Positions 1-10,377 of a stretch of DNA of 64,000 nt are shown one piece after another. Position 1 is the first letter of the stretch; the number at the start of each line of letters is the position of its first letter. The position numbers and the translations under genes are program-made. The DNA is from Paludibacteraceae bacterium (lineage in GTDB: Bacteria > Bacteroidota > Bacteroidia > Bacteroidales > Paludibacteraceae). The stretch lies in the NCBI GenBank assembly GCA_017527905.1, contig JAFXPK010000053.1, positions 1 through 64,000 on the forward strand, written 5' to 3'. Under the pieces are notes generated by a model. It saw nothing but the letters and a program-made list of their open reading frames with translations, searched no databases and had not been told where the DNA came from.

Positions 1-3000
1 GAATTCCTTGATATCATCATAAATGAATTCGCCACAATTAGAAGCAAATTTGCCATGCTGTTCACAAGAATGTGCCTGGCACCACCAATCAAGGCATCCA
101 AACGGAACAAAATCTCCCACGACAGGAATAAATCCGAAGGCTATGGTTCCAGCGTCATACACATGACTGACCACATTCCTCGCTGACATTCCATTGCTTA
201 AGGCATCACCCCATGCGTCCACCGCAGAACCGGTTGCGCTATAGACATCATATTCATCCTTAACGAATTTAGATACCTTCTTTACGGTTTTCCAAGTATT
301 CGACGCGCCTCTATAGCCACCCTCAATAAGATCACCAAACGCAGGTATCCATCCGACTATATCCATAAAGCAGCTAAAGCCTCCATCGATTTCCTCTTCG
401 CAATCATCATCATCGTCGTCATCATCTCTATCACAATCAAACTCAACGGTCGATGAGGCACCAGAACCAACATGCCAGCTTCCGCCATGGAAACTAAAGT
501 AACCGCCTTCCAATAAATGTCCGAGGCAATCCCAGAGTTTCACATATGCCAACTTCTTGATATATATTTCACAATCATAGAAGTATATGATATAGAGGAA
601 ACAACCCTCATCTGGGCTATCGACCGAATCGTCTGTGCCCGTCGAACCTCCGCTGTATCCGCCCACATTGGTAGTGACACCCGCATTATTGTCGAACGAA
701 CCGCCGCCAAAAACAGTAGGATAGTAGAACAAATAAGGGTATCCTATGCCCGTGTTATCATTATTCGGATATCCACTACCACTCTGTCCATCTCCACCAG
801 AAGGTGCTTGCTCAGAAAGTCTCTCTATGGTCACTGGCACCACCACAGAATAGTTCGCTGGGAGAGAATCGATATGATCCACATCCGGCGTGAACTTGAA
901 GTACTTCATGGCAGGAGTTTCTATGCTCACATTCTTTGCGGCGATCATTCCATGATTTGTAATCAAAAGATTCGCAACATACTTAGTGCCAGGAGCGAAG
1001 TCCTCTCTTTTTGGCAAGCCATCAGGGAATTCAGCCGTCACAACCGGAGCAGGAACATTCGTCTCGTATTTGGCCTCGATATCCAAATTATACTTATCCT
1101 CAATCTCCGTACGCACCACATTCCATGTATACGTCACAGCCTGATAGGAGACAAAGACGAACTTATTCAGAGTCTGACCGGCCTGTACAGTAATCGTCTC
1201 TTTATGTCCGGAATGCTTATCTGCATTGACTATCAACGAATAATCTCCCTCCGGAATTTTGTCGAAACGAACCTTACCGTCAACATCTGTAACGCCAGAC
1301 GCTACAACAGCGGAATTGAATGCGTTCCTGATCTCAACTGTCGCACCGGCAAGATGGTTCTTTGAAGAAGAGTTGTAATAATATTCGTCCACCACATCAA
1401 CGCTAACGCTTCCCACAAGAGAAGACGTGTATTCCATCGTGTAGCTAATCGATGTGGACTTGCCATTCTCACAGTTGAAACCGATCGTACCGCTGTACGG
1501 AGTATTCAGCTTAGCGCCGTCAAAATAAGAGAGCTTCAATGTCGCTTTCACCGTATCGCCAGGTTTTATGCTCTCGATTACAGTGCCACTAGGCATTGAC
1601 ATACCCTCAAAATTATTTGGCAGAGCCACCGTCACCTTACCAGTCTCTCCTATACCGGTGTTGCAGAGCAAAAGTTCAACATACTTGTTCTTCTGCTTAG
1701 AGACATATGCACTGATAGTCGAAGGCATCACCTTGATTTGTCCATATGGCATCTCGCAATAGAAATACGAAGTGAAGCTAGACATCAGACCTTCGGCAGT
1801 CTCCACACGGAACGTCGACATCAGATACCTATTCCCTTCTGTCACAGACTCACCCGTCACATAGAAGCTGATGGTCTTAGACTCAAGGCCATTCAACACT
1901 GCGATCGAATCGAACTCAACCTTGCAACCATTAGCCAAAGCCAACGTATTGACCTTCACATTGGAAGCCACGACATTGCTTAGGTTCCTCACAGTAATAG
2001 TACCACGGATGGTGTCTCCTTTCTGCACAACCCACTTATCCATGCCCACACTGCAAGAGATTCCAGGAATATCAAACGCATCATATGTGACATCCGAGGA
2101 TTCTCCGCTCAGACATACACCAACGGAATAAACACCGCTCTCGAACACCGTGGAGGCATACACAACCTCGACCTTGCCATCGGCATCAGAAACGACCTCA
2201 TATGTCCTGATTTCAGAATCACCCTTCCTCAACGACACCTTCAGACGTTTGCCTTCCAATGGGTTACCAAATGCGTCAGACACAGATCCCTTAATTGTAA
2301 TCGAATCTCCCGCCTTGTACACCTCTTTCTCGACCACAGCATCGAACACATAGTAGTTCGCGAGAATACCCTTCAAATCCATCACCGCGGTATGGGTGCC
2401 GGACTGGAATGTCAATGTGGCGCTGCTCAATGGCTTATTCGCATCAGTAGGTGTGAAATAGACATCGTAAGAGCCTCCGGTCAACGCATTCCAATTGTCG
2501 GAAAGTTGAACGGAGAAATCCGCCGCATCCGTTCCGGAAATCGTATAGGAGATCGAATCCTGCAATTCGAATCCCTTGACAGACCTGCGGGAGGAAGTGG
2601 TGGCGTTCAGCTTCGTTCCCAACTCGCAAACCGACGAACCGTTGATCTCCAGACTTACAGGAATCTCAATCCTGAAGCTATCGATGTCGGAGTATATCGT
2701 ATCGCATGAGAGGATGGCCGCCACCATGTATTTGTACGTGGTATGGTTATCCAAATCCGACAGGGTTTGGTAATGATTATTCACGTAAGAAGCCATTGGT
2801 GCGGACGGCATGCTCTGAGCGGCCTTCCATACATACAAGTCGTATTTCTCCACCTCAACAGGGAGCGACAACCGCCAATCTATGGTCATGTTTCCATCCT
2901 GCTCATTCACCACATACGATTCACGAGGGCTGGCGAATGTCACCTTCTTTTCGGAGAGATCCGGATATACGTAGTAGTTATAGTTGAATGGAGCGCTAGC

Positions 3001-6000
3001 CACACCCGCCTTGTCGTAAGGAGTAACCATCAAAATCATCGTATCGATATTATCCCCCGACGTACGGAGCTTCATGGACGGAATCGACGTGCCGCTACCT
3101 GATGTGCTCTCATATCCCGTGACATTTCCCGCACGGGCAATCTCCCAAGTAATCGTGGCGATTGTGGAATCGAACGTAGCCTCGAGAGAATAGCTGTTGT
3201 GACATACCACCTGACCGTAATCCAGCATCTGAATATATTCGCCATCAAACTCAAATGCGCCAAGGTCGATCGACTTGCCATAGATTCTCGCGCTACCGTT
3301 CATGTCGGTCTTAGCCGTCATCAAACTGTCAAGACCCTTGTCGACGCAAGAAGATGTCGCATGCAGACGATAGTCGCCACCCGCAGCATTGATGAAACAT
3401 ACATAATTCTGCGATGCGTCAGAACCGCTATTGGCAGTGGCCAACCTGATATTGTTCTCGCCGGACAATTCATCATCGGAAGCGCAATACATCACCTTCA
3501 AATAATCCGATGAAACAACCTGAGGGACAACAGCGTTCCTCACCTTGTTGCCATAGATGATGGAGTTGGCGATGGTAGAACGGGTGTCAGTGGAAGTGTA
3601 CGTGCGATAGATCGGACACCTATCCTTCGTAGTGTTGTGAGCGATCGTGGAATTGATAATGGATGAGTTATAATCATGCGAGATGATGCAATAGCCAACA
3701 TTACGCGCCTCATTACCATACACCAAAGAGTTCTCCATTATAGAATTAGACAAATAGATCACATTGCTATACGTGGAGATATTTTTAGAGATCTCACAAG
3801 ACGAAACGACGGATTGACCTGTAGCCTCAAGCACACCATATGTGGTGCTTTGTCCGCTCAACCGTGAGTTGGACATAACAGAGCCCCTCAAAGAAACAAT
3901 TCTATACCCTCTTCCGTCACTATTGTTGATGAACAAACAACTATCCACGACTCCACCATTGAGTTCGAGCGACTGAACGGAATTTCCGATGAACTTACAG
4001 TTCCTGAATTCTGACTTCTCAGCGAAGACGCTTTCCTCTCCATCTTTCGCATTATTGAAGGAACAACCGATGAATGTGACATTCTTTTTACTCTTCACGT
4101 TCATACCGTTATTGTTCCTCAAGGATCCATTCTGGATAGTGAATCCGTCCACCACGATCGCCAATGAATCAGCGAAATCGTAGTTCTGGATGATACATCT
4201 TCTCTTGTATTGACCATCAATCACCGTAGCATTCTCCGCAACATTCCTCTCGTCCAAAGAGGATTCCGTACCGGCGAAACCACCGTACAGGCTCACGCCA
4301 GCGGCAAGCGAGATGGCGGACGACAATGTCGTATCTCCGTAGTAAGTTCCCGAAGCCACCCAGATCTGATGTTTCTTTCCGGTAGTGGAAGCTAGGGTTA
4401 CCGCCTGGTTGATTTCGCCCAGCGCATCGTCCCAGTTCAAACCAGAGCCCTCAGCCCCAGCCTTCACATAGATGATTGAACCGACAGTTGCCCGTTCGCT
4501 GAATGAGGACTCGATCGCACCCATATCCACCGCATTGCTCTGTTTCCTCTCGTTGCCAAGCATATCGAGCGTATCCGCAACGTCTGTTCCAGCATTGATA
4601 CAGAAAGAAGTTTCGGAGAGCGAGTAGTCACCCTTGGCGGCATCCGTAAACGCAGCGCTAGATTTGCTTCCGTCAACATTGCCTTCCCCATTGGCACCAC
4701 CTTCAATCATCGAATATCTGATCGTGACATTACCATTCGTTCCGACACTCGCTGAATTATCCAAACGTTTATTTCCTACGACAATTGAATTCAGGACTTG
4801 CGTGTTAGAGAAACAATACACAGTCTGATATCTAGACTCATTGTCCGCCACAGTACAATTGAATATCCTTGAATTTTCAAAAGCCGCGATCAAATAATTT
4901 CCGCGAGACTTACACTTAGTGATTTGGGAATTAGAAATCAATGAATTGCCATAATCACACAAGACATAACCCTGTGTTTCGTTTCCGTCGATCAAACATC
5001 TATCAACAACTGAGTTGGACCTCATATGGATGATATAGCCACTACCCTTCGAGTTAACGTTGTTGATGATCTTACAATCGGACATCGTAGTACCAACAAG
5101 ATAGAACACATCGCCACCGTAAGATTCGTTTCCGACGAGCACCGAATTAGTAACACGTGCGGATTCTGCCCGCAAAGCGCCCGAATTATTCGCTATATTG
5201 TTTTTCAAGATACAGTTATTAATCGTCGTGTTGGCGTTAATGTTCACACCAGCGCCATTTGCCGCATATCCGTTTTGGATGGTGAATCCATCCACCACAA
5301 CCGGCTTAGCATCAGGGAATCCGAAGCTTTGGGAGATCACGCATTTTTTATTTTCTCCATCCAAGATGGTTGGATTCGTCGCAACATCACGCGCCTCCAA
5401 TGAGGTCTCGTTGCCGGCAAATCCTCCATAGAGGCTGATTCCACTCGCCAAAGTCACAACAGCAGGAAGCGTCGTGTCGCCATAATAGGTACCAGCCGCC
5501 ACCCAGATCTGATGATTTCTATTGTCCGACGAAGCCGCGAAAATCGCTTGCTGAATATCGCCGAATGCAGCATCCCAACTTGAACCATCTCCATTAGACC
5601 CCAGCTTCACGTACACGGTATCTGTGCACGTGATTGATGGCGCACTTGTATGGGCGGACTCGATCGCACCCATATCCACCGCACCACCTTGCTTCCTGAC
5701 TTTCCCGAGCAAATCAAGCGTGTCGGAGATGTCCACACCAGCATTGATGCAATAAGAATTTGCGGACAAGGAATAGTCCCCGTTTTCAGCATCCGTGAAG
5801 TCTGCATACTTCATCGAACCATTAATATTACCCTCCACGAAGGTACCCTCCAACATATTGTTGACTATCGTGTTCGATCTACTTGTGCCCAACACAGAGG
5901 AATAAAGCTCATTCATCTTGTTGCCGACAACAATTGAATTTTTCAACGTGGAACCTTCCACAAAGATAATATTGGAGCCTTTCGTCTCGTTACGCACAAC

Positions 6001-9000
6001 CGTACAGTTAATCATGTTCGCGTAATCATACAGGTTGATAAGCGGACCATCCGACGTAGAAACGTTGTCGCAGACCAGGGAGTTGAAAAGCGCAGCTGAG
6101 CCATAGTTCAGACTTACGACACGAGAAGATGACGTATTGCCCTTTATCAAACACCTGCTGATTTTTCCGTTGGATGAAATCAAAGTCGTCTTCGATGAGT
6201 TATCAAGAATCTGGCAATCTTCCATCAACGCATTACCACCTCCGACATTCACAATATTTGCGCCAGCATTTGTATTACCCTTAATCAAACAATTCCTCAT
6301 TACGGAAGCGTTACCCAGGCTCACGGAAGCACCACTACCCTCCGTGTTCACAAACTTACAACTGTCGACTCGACTTGATTGGAAATAAGAACCACAATAA
6401 TTATCCTTGGAAGAGGTATTCCCTTCAATCACGCAATTGCTTATCTTAGCATTGGATTCAGAGTAGATCGCGCTGCAAGTATATGTCTTGTTATTCTTCA
6501 CCTCACAACTATCCATCACACATCCTCCAAGCCATATGGTGTAGGATAGCTCACCCACATACGAATTGTCCTCAATCAGCGAGTTCTTAATGACCGCTCT
6601 CTTCGCATAGATGGCAGATCCATGGACTGAAGCCGAATTGTCCTTGATGATACAGTTGTTAACCGTGGCGTTGGCATTGATGTTCATACCACCTCCATAC
6701 ACCGCATATCCGTTCTGGATAGTGAAACCGTCCACCACGACCGCCAAGGAATCGATGAAATCATAATTCTGGGAGATGACACATCTTCCATGCATACCAT
6801 CCAAGACAGTAGGGTTCTTCGCGACGTCTCTTGCGGAGAGTGAAGTTTCAGTGCCCGCGAATCCTCCATATAGGCTGATTCCACCCACAAGGCTCACCAC
6901 AGAAGAAAGCGTCGTGTCACCGTAATATGTACCGGCAGCCACCCAAATCTGGTGTTTCTTTCCGTCTGTCGATGCGGCGGCGATCGCCTGTTGGACATCA
7001 CCGAATGCGGATTGCCAACTTGAGCCATCACCGTTGGAACCCTGCTTCACATACACGACATCACCACACGGCACAACCGTCTGACTCTTCGTATAAGCAG
7101 ATTCTATGGCACCCAAATCCACGGTGCCACCCTGTTTTCTCGCATTCCCCAACAGGTCAAGTGAGTCAGCGACATCCACACCAGCATTGATGCAATTAGA
7201 ATTCTCCGACAACGAATAGTCTCCGTTTTCAGCATCCGTGAATGCGACATACCGCATCATACCATCAACACCATCCACGTAGGAAGAACCAATCATATTG
7301 TTGGTGACCGTATTGGTGCCATTGGCATTCAGAACACCGGAATAATTATTGGCAGCCCTGTTGTCAACAACAATTGAGTTTTTCAACATGGAATTAAGCA
7401 GGGCAACGGCATATCCACATTTCGTCTCGTTATGAACGACCGTACAATTGATCATGGCAGCGCCATCCCGCAAATAGATAGGCTCATATGATGTTGACGA
7501 ACTAACATTGTCGCAAATCAAGCAATTGGAGAACGCCGCACTAGTACCACGAATCTCCGCTATACGACCAGTCACGGTGTTGCCCTTTATCTGACATCTG
7601 TTGAGCTTTCCATAAGAAATCATCAAATCAGAGTTCACCGTATTGTTAATAATCTGGCAATCCTCCACCCTGGCATTGCCACTTCCGATATACATAAAGA
7701 CTGTGTTACAATTCGAGTTGCCATCGAACAAGCAACGCGTCAGCAAGGTTGAGCCCTGCAACTCCACGGCAGCTCCTTCTCCAATGGCATTCACGAACCT
7801 ACAATCGCTGACTGTCGTAGAGACGAAATAGGAACCTCTGTTACCGTTCCTATAGGAACTGTTCCCCTCAATTGTACAACTACTTACCGTGGATTCTTCC
7901 GCATAGATTCCACTATTATAAGTTGCCTTATTATCCTTCAGCACACAATCCTTCATTTCACAGCCAATCAGCCATACAGTGTAGTAAAGATTGTTCGAAT
8001 ACGTATTGCCAATGATTTGGGAATTCTTGATTGTGGATTTTTGCGCATATATGGCCGAAGCTCTATCGGTAGCCTTATTGTTTTTGATGATACAATTGTC
8101 AATCGTAACATTGGAGGAGACGTTCACACCACCGCCATACGAAGCGACTCCGTTTTGGATGGTGAATCCGTCCACCACGACCGCCAAGGAATCTGGGAAT
8201 CCATAATTTTGGTAAATCACACGTTTGGTACTCCTACCATCCAGAATAGTCGGATTCTTCGCGGTATCACGAGCGGACAAAGAAGTTTCATTTCCGGCGA
8301 ATCCACCATATAAGTCGATTCCCCTCTCCAAAGAAAAGGCCGATATCGAGGATGTTGAGTCTCCGAAATATGTGCCGGCCGCCACCCAAATCTGATGTCT
8401 CCTGCCATCGAGAGTGGCCTTTCTTATCGCCTCGTTCACATCTCCGAGTGCGGACGACCAGCTTGAGCCATCGCCCTTCGAGCCTTGCTTCACATACAGA
8501 ATGTCTCCCATGGTTGGAGCCTGAACCATCGCATGCCGAGATTCAATCGCACCCATATCCACCGCACCATTCTGTTTCCTGGCATTACCCGTCAAATCGA
8601 TTGTATCCTGCACATCCTGACCTCTGTTGATGCAATACGACTTCTCGGAAAGTGAATAATCGCCCTTCTCAGGATCCGTGAATGCGGCCAACTCTTTCGT
8701 ACCGGTAATATTCCCCTCACCCCATACACCTCCTTCGATCATCGAATGGCGGAACGTGTTTGATCCGACCGACAAAACATGTCCTCGGAAAGAACCTGTG
8801 TGCTTTGTGCCTACAATGATGGAATTAATTACCGAACTACTATTCATTCTAAGAGAATATTCGGCACCCGTCTCATTATCCGCGAATGTTGTGTTTATCA
8901 TATTGGCGGAATATAAACAAAGAGGGGCAGACGCAGCCTTTACGTTCTTATTCCCATAAATCAACGAATTGGAGAGAACAGACGAAGTACGGATATTCAC

Positions 9001-10032
9001 AATATAATGATCATTGTCCACCACATTGTTATAGACCTTACAACGGTTCATGTACGACACATAATACACATATACAATTTCAAAATCGATTCCCCTATTG
9101 TCGAAAATTTCAGAATCCTCAATCTTCGAATAATCCTGAATATGGATTAGGCTATTAGCCGTACTTGTATTCTTTGAGAACGAACATCCTTTAACCAAAC
9201 TTTCATTGTAGGCACAGACTCCGGCATTGCGGCCATAATTATTTGTCACCACACAATCGATCAGCTTTGACCTAAGATTCAAGTACAAAGGGGATTCATT
9301 TTCCGCATAAATGTTCTTATTGGAATCTATCGTGGTATTTGACACCACGGAACTATTATACACATATATACCGGAACAAGAATACGCCGTATTGTTCTTC
9401 ACAACACAACCGTCCATCTCCGAAGCATTCAAAAAAACGGTTCTATAGGCAGTACCGGAAGTGGTATTGTCGGAAATTATACAATTCTTGACCTTAGCAT
9501 TCGTGGCATATATCGCCAAACCGAAATCTGTCGCCGTATTATTCTTCAAGATACAATTGTTCAGCGTGGAGTTCTTTTGCAGATAAGCTCCACCACCATT
9601 GGATGCAGTACCATTCCGGATAGTAAATCCATCCACCACAACCGCGGACGCATCTTCAAAATCACTTACCTGATAGAGCACCTGAGACTTCCCGTCTCCG
9701 TCCAACACGGTGGCATTCTTCGCAGTATCCCTTGCGGCAAGAGAAGTCTCCCCCCCCGCAAAACCGCCATACAGACTGACATTGGGCTTTAATTTAACCA
9801 CCACGGAAGAGTCGCTTTTGTAGACTCCCTTGGCTACCCAAACATCAGCACCTTTTTGGGCGGCCAAATCCACCGCCTGCTGGATGTTTCCGATTGCATC
9901 ACTCCAAGAACTACCACCTCCACTAGCTCCTGACTTCACATAAATAACATCTTTCGCCGACGCAGCAAGCGTCACAAAAGAAAGCGCTAAAACCAACCAC
10001 AGCGGTTTTAGCCTAAAAATAATAGAATTCAT
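1..10032 (-). CDS. Giant secreted multi-module beta-helix protein, C-terminus beyond left edge
   Basis: This frame is open from an ATG at 10032 to base 1, giving 3344 codons with no stop in the lines I checked; the rest lies outside the window. The N-terminus is a signal peptide (basic start, LVLALSFV core, cleavage near ASA-K). Five beta-helix modules start near residues 25, 507, 988, 1471 and 1851, each opening with a YVKxGxxGxGSSW-type motif, then LYGGFAG and VVVDGFTI, and mostly closing with D(M/L)GAIES. Next come an Fn3-like region (about 2390), an Ig-like region (about 2564), a carboxypeptidase-regulatory-like domain (about 2879) and a Cys-rich segment with eight consecutive Asp. The whole protein parallels its upstream neighbour at 10378-24558, so it is probably a cell-surface or secreted adhesin-like T9SS cargo. 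The sorting domain itself cannot be seen here. Ligand unknown. Confidence 0.93.
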   Translation of the reverse strand, partial: MNSIIFRLKPLWLVLALSFVTLAASAKDVIYVKSGASGGGSSWSDAIGNIQQAVDLAAQKGADVWVAKGVYKSDSSVVVKLKPNVSLYGGFAGGETSLAARDTAKNATVLDGDGKSQVLYQVSDFEDASAVVVDGFTIRNGTASNGGGAYLQKNSTLNNCILKNNTATDFGLAIYATNAKVKNCIISDNTTSGTAYRTVFLNASEMDGCVVKNNTAYSCSGIYVYNSSVVSNTTIDSNKNIYAENESPLYLNLRSKLIDCVVTNNYGRNAGVCAYNESLVKGCSFSKNTSTANSLIHIQDYSKIEDSEIFDNRGIDFEIVYVYYVSYMNRCKVYNNVVDNDHYIVNIRTSSVLSNSLIYGNKNVKAASAPLCLYSANMINTTFADNETGAEYSLRMNSSSVINSIIVGTKHTGSFRGHVLSVGSNTFRHSMIEGGVWGEGNITGTKELAAFTDPEKGDYSLSEKSYCINRGQDVQDTIDLTGNARKQNGAVDMGAIESRHAMVQAPTMGDILYVKQGSKGDGSSWSSALGDVNEAIRKATLDGRRHQIWVAAGTYFGDSTSSISAFSLERGIDLYGGFAGNETSLSARDTAKNPTILDGRSTKRVIYQNYGFPDSLAVVVDGFTIQNGVASYGGGVNVSSNVTIDNCIIKNNKATDRASAIYAQKSTIKNSQIIGNTYSNNLYYTVWLIGCEMKDCVLKDNKATYNSGIYAEESTVSSCTIEGNSSYRNGNRGSYFVSTTVSDCRFVNAIGEGAAVELQGSTLLTRCLFDGNSNCNTVFMYIGSGNARVEDCQIINNTVNSDLMISYGKLNRCQIKGNTVTGRIAEIRGTSAAFSNCLICDNVSSSTSYEPIYLRDGAAMINCTVVHNETKCGYAVALLNSMLKNSIVVDNRAANNYSGVLNANGTNTVTNNMIGSSYVDGVDGMMRYVAFTDAENGDYSLSENSNCINAGVDVADSLDLLGNARKQGGTVDLGAIESAYTKSQTVVPCGDVVYVKQGSNGDGSSWQSAFGDVQQAIAAASTDGKKHQIWVAAGTYYGDTTLSSVVSLVGGISLYGGFAGTETSLSARDVAKNPTVLDGMHGRCVISQNYDFIDSLAVVVDGFTIQNGYAVYGGGMNINANATVNNCIIKDNSASVHGSAIYAKRAVIKNSLIEDNSYVGELSYTIWLGGCVMDSCEVKNNKTYTCSAIYSESNAKISNCVIEGNTSSKDNYCGSYFQSSRVDSCKFVNTEGSGASVSLGNASVMRNCLIKGNTNAGANIVNVGGGNALMEDCQILDNSSKTTLISSNGKISRCLIKGNTSSSRVVSLNYGSAALFNSLVCDNVSTSDGPLINLYDYANMINCTVVRNETKGSNIIFVEGSTLKNSIVVGNKMNELYSSVLGTSRSNTIVNNMLEGTFVEGNINGSMKYADFTDAENGDYSLSANSYCINAGVDISDTLDLLGKVRKQGGAVDMGAIESAHTSAPSITCTDTVYVKLGSNGDGSSWDAAFGDIQQAIFAASSDNRNHQIWVAAGTYYGDTTLPAVVTLASGISLYGGFAGNETSLEARDVATNPTILDGENKKCVISQSFGFPDAKPVVVDGFTIQNGYAANGAGVNINANTTINNCILKNNIANNSGALRAESARVTNSVLVGNESYGGDVFYLVGTTMSDCKIINNVNSKGSGYIIHMRSNSVVDRCLIDGNETQGYVLCDYGNSLISNSQITKCKSRGNYLIAAFENSRIFNCTVADNESRYQTVYCFSNTQVLNSIVVGNKRLDNSASVGTNGNVTIRYSMIEGGANGEGNVDGSKSSAAFTDAAKGDYSLSETSFCINAGTDVADTLDMLGNERKQSNAVDMGAIESSFSERATVGSIIYVKAGAEGSGLNWDDALGEINQAVTLASTTGKKHQIWVASGTYYGDTTLSSAISLAAGVSLYGGFAGTESSLDERNVAENATVIDGQYKRRCIIQNYDFADSLAIVVDGFTIQNGSLRNNNGMNVKSKKNVTFIGCSFNNAKDGEESVFAEKSEFRNCKFIGNSVQSLELNGGVVDSCLFINNSDGRGYRIVSLRGSVMSNSRLSGQSTTYGVLEATGQSVVSSCEISKNISTYSNVIYLSNSIMENSLVYGNEARNVGYCIISHDYNSSIINSTIAHNTTKDRCPIYRTYTSTDTRSTIANSIIYGNKVRNAVVPQVVSSDYLKVMYCASDDELSGENNIRLATANSGSDASQNYVCFINAAGGDYRLHATSSCVDKGLDSLMTAKTDMNGSARIYGKSIDLGAFEFDGEYIQMLDYGQVVCHNSYSLEATFDSTIATITWEIARAGNVTGYESTSGSGTSIPSMKLRTSGDNIDTMILMVTPYDKAGVASAPFNYNYYVYPDLSEKKVTFASPRESYVVNEQDGNMTIDWRLSLPVEVEKYDLYVWKAAQSMPSAPMASYVNNHYQTLSDLDNHTTYKYMVAAILSCDTIYSDIDSFRIEIPVSLEINGSSVCELGTKLNATTSSRRSVKGFELQDSISYTISGTDAADFSVQLSDNWNALTGGSYDVYFTPTDANKPLSSATLTFQSGTHTAVMDLKGILANYYVFDAVVEKEVYKAGDSITIKGSVSDAFGNPLEGKRLKVSLRKGDSEIRTYEVVSDADGKVEVVYASTVFESGVYSVGVCLSGESSDVTYDAFDIPGISCSVGMDKWVVQKGDTIRGTITVRNLSNVVASNVKVNTLALANGCKVEFDSIAVLNGLESKTISFYVTGESVTEGNRYLMSTFRVETAEGLMSSFTSYFYCEMPYGQIKVMPSTISAYVSKQKNKYVELLLCNTGIGETGKVTVALPNNFEGMSMPSGTVIESIKPGDTVKATLKLSYFDGAKLNTPYSGTIGFNCENGKSTSISYTMEYTSSLVGSVSVDVVDEYYYNSSSKNHLAGATVEIRNAFNSAVVASGVTDVDGKVRFDKIPEGDYSLIVNADKHSGHKETITVQAGQTLNKFVFVSYQAVTYTWNVVRTEIEDKYNLDIEAKYETNVPAPVVTAEFPDGLPKREDFAPGTKYVANLLITNHGMIAAKNVSIETPAMKYFKFTPDVDHIDSLPANYSVVVPVTIERLSEQAPSGGDGQSGSGYPNNDNTGIGYPYLFYYPTVFGGGSFDNNAGVTTNVGGYSGGSTGTDDSVDSPDEGCFLYIIYFYDCEIYIKKLAYVKLWDCLGHLLEGGYFSFHGGSWHVGSGASSTVEFDCDRDDDDDDDDCEEEIDGGFSCFMDIVGWIPAFGDLIEGGYRGASNTWKTVKKVSKFVKDEYDVYSATGSAVDAWGDALSNGMSARNVVSHVYDAGTIAFGFIPVVGDFVPFGCLDWWCQAHSCEQHGKFASNCGEFIYDDIKEF
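3240..9957 (-). repeat. Array of five beta-helix modules inside the left giant gene
   Basis: Module starts lie near 9957, 8512, 7069, 5620 and 4480, so the first three spacings are about 1445 bp and the next about 1140 bp. Each module has a conserved first third (YVKxG motif, WVAAGTYYGDTT, LYGGFAG, VVVDGFTI) and a more variable beta-helix body with many short N-x-x-(I/V)-x-x-N/C turns. The last module (from 4480) resembles the last module of the neighbouring giant gene more than its own siblings. Confidence 0.85.
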
Positions 10033-10069
10033 GGTATAACTTTATTATATCTCCAAAGTGTAATTTTTG

Positions 10070-10101
10070 CAAATGTATATCAAAAAATTACATTCATCAA
10101 C
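10070..10101 (-). promoter_or_regulatory. Bacteroidota-type promoter for the left giant gene
   Basis: On the minus strand a GTTG sequence (10101-10098) stands 20 bases before TACATTTG (10077-10070), an exact TAnnTTTG -7 box. The predicted start of transcription near 10063 leaves a leader of about 30 bases before the ATG at 10032. The -33 box is GTTG rather than TTTG. Confidence 0.55.
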
Positions 10102-10313
10102 ACAATTGACCAATGTATAGTATAATTTACCTAAAAATATCAAATATTGTGATTTTATAATAAATTACGGCCAACATATGAGATTTCCGCCACACATCTA
10201 TCACAATACACATTTATAGCCCAACACTTTTTCAATCAAGCAGTTCGCATGCAAGGCAATATCGGATGTCCAGTCTGCAGAACGGTCAACAAACCATTGA
10301 GCGTGAATAATAC

Positions 10314-10346
10314 AAACCCCTTCCCGAAACCATCGAGAAGGGGTTC
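10314..10346 (-). terminator. Hairpin terminator after the right giant gene
   Basis: Read on the minus strand, AACCCCTTC pairs with GAAGGGGTT around a 13-base loop and is followed by a T-rich run (TTTGTATTATT). It lies about 30 bases after the stop at 10378. With the promoter at 10070-10101 it suggests that the two giant genes are separate transcription units. Confidence 0.65.
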
Positions 10347-10377
10347 GCTTTATGTACGGACAAGCATCCGGCTTGCC

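Noticed and set aside
517-1365. Plus-strand frame of 282 codons at the left end
   Set aside because: Antisense shadow of the open giant gene; rich in Arg, His and Ile with no motif.
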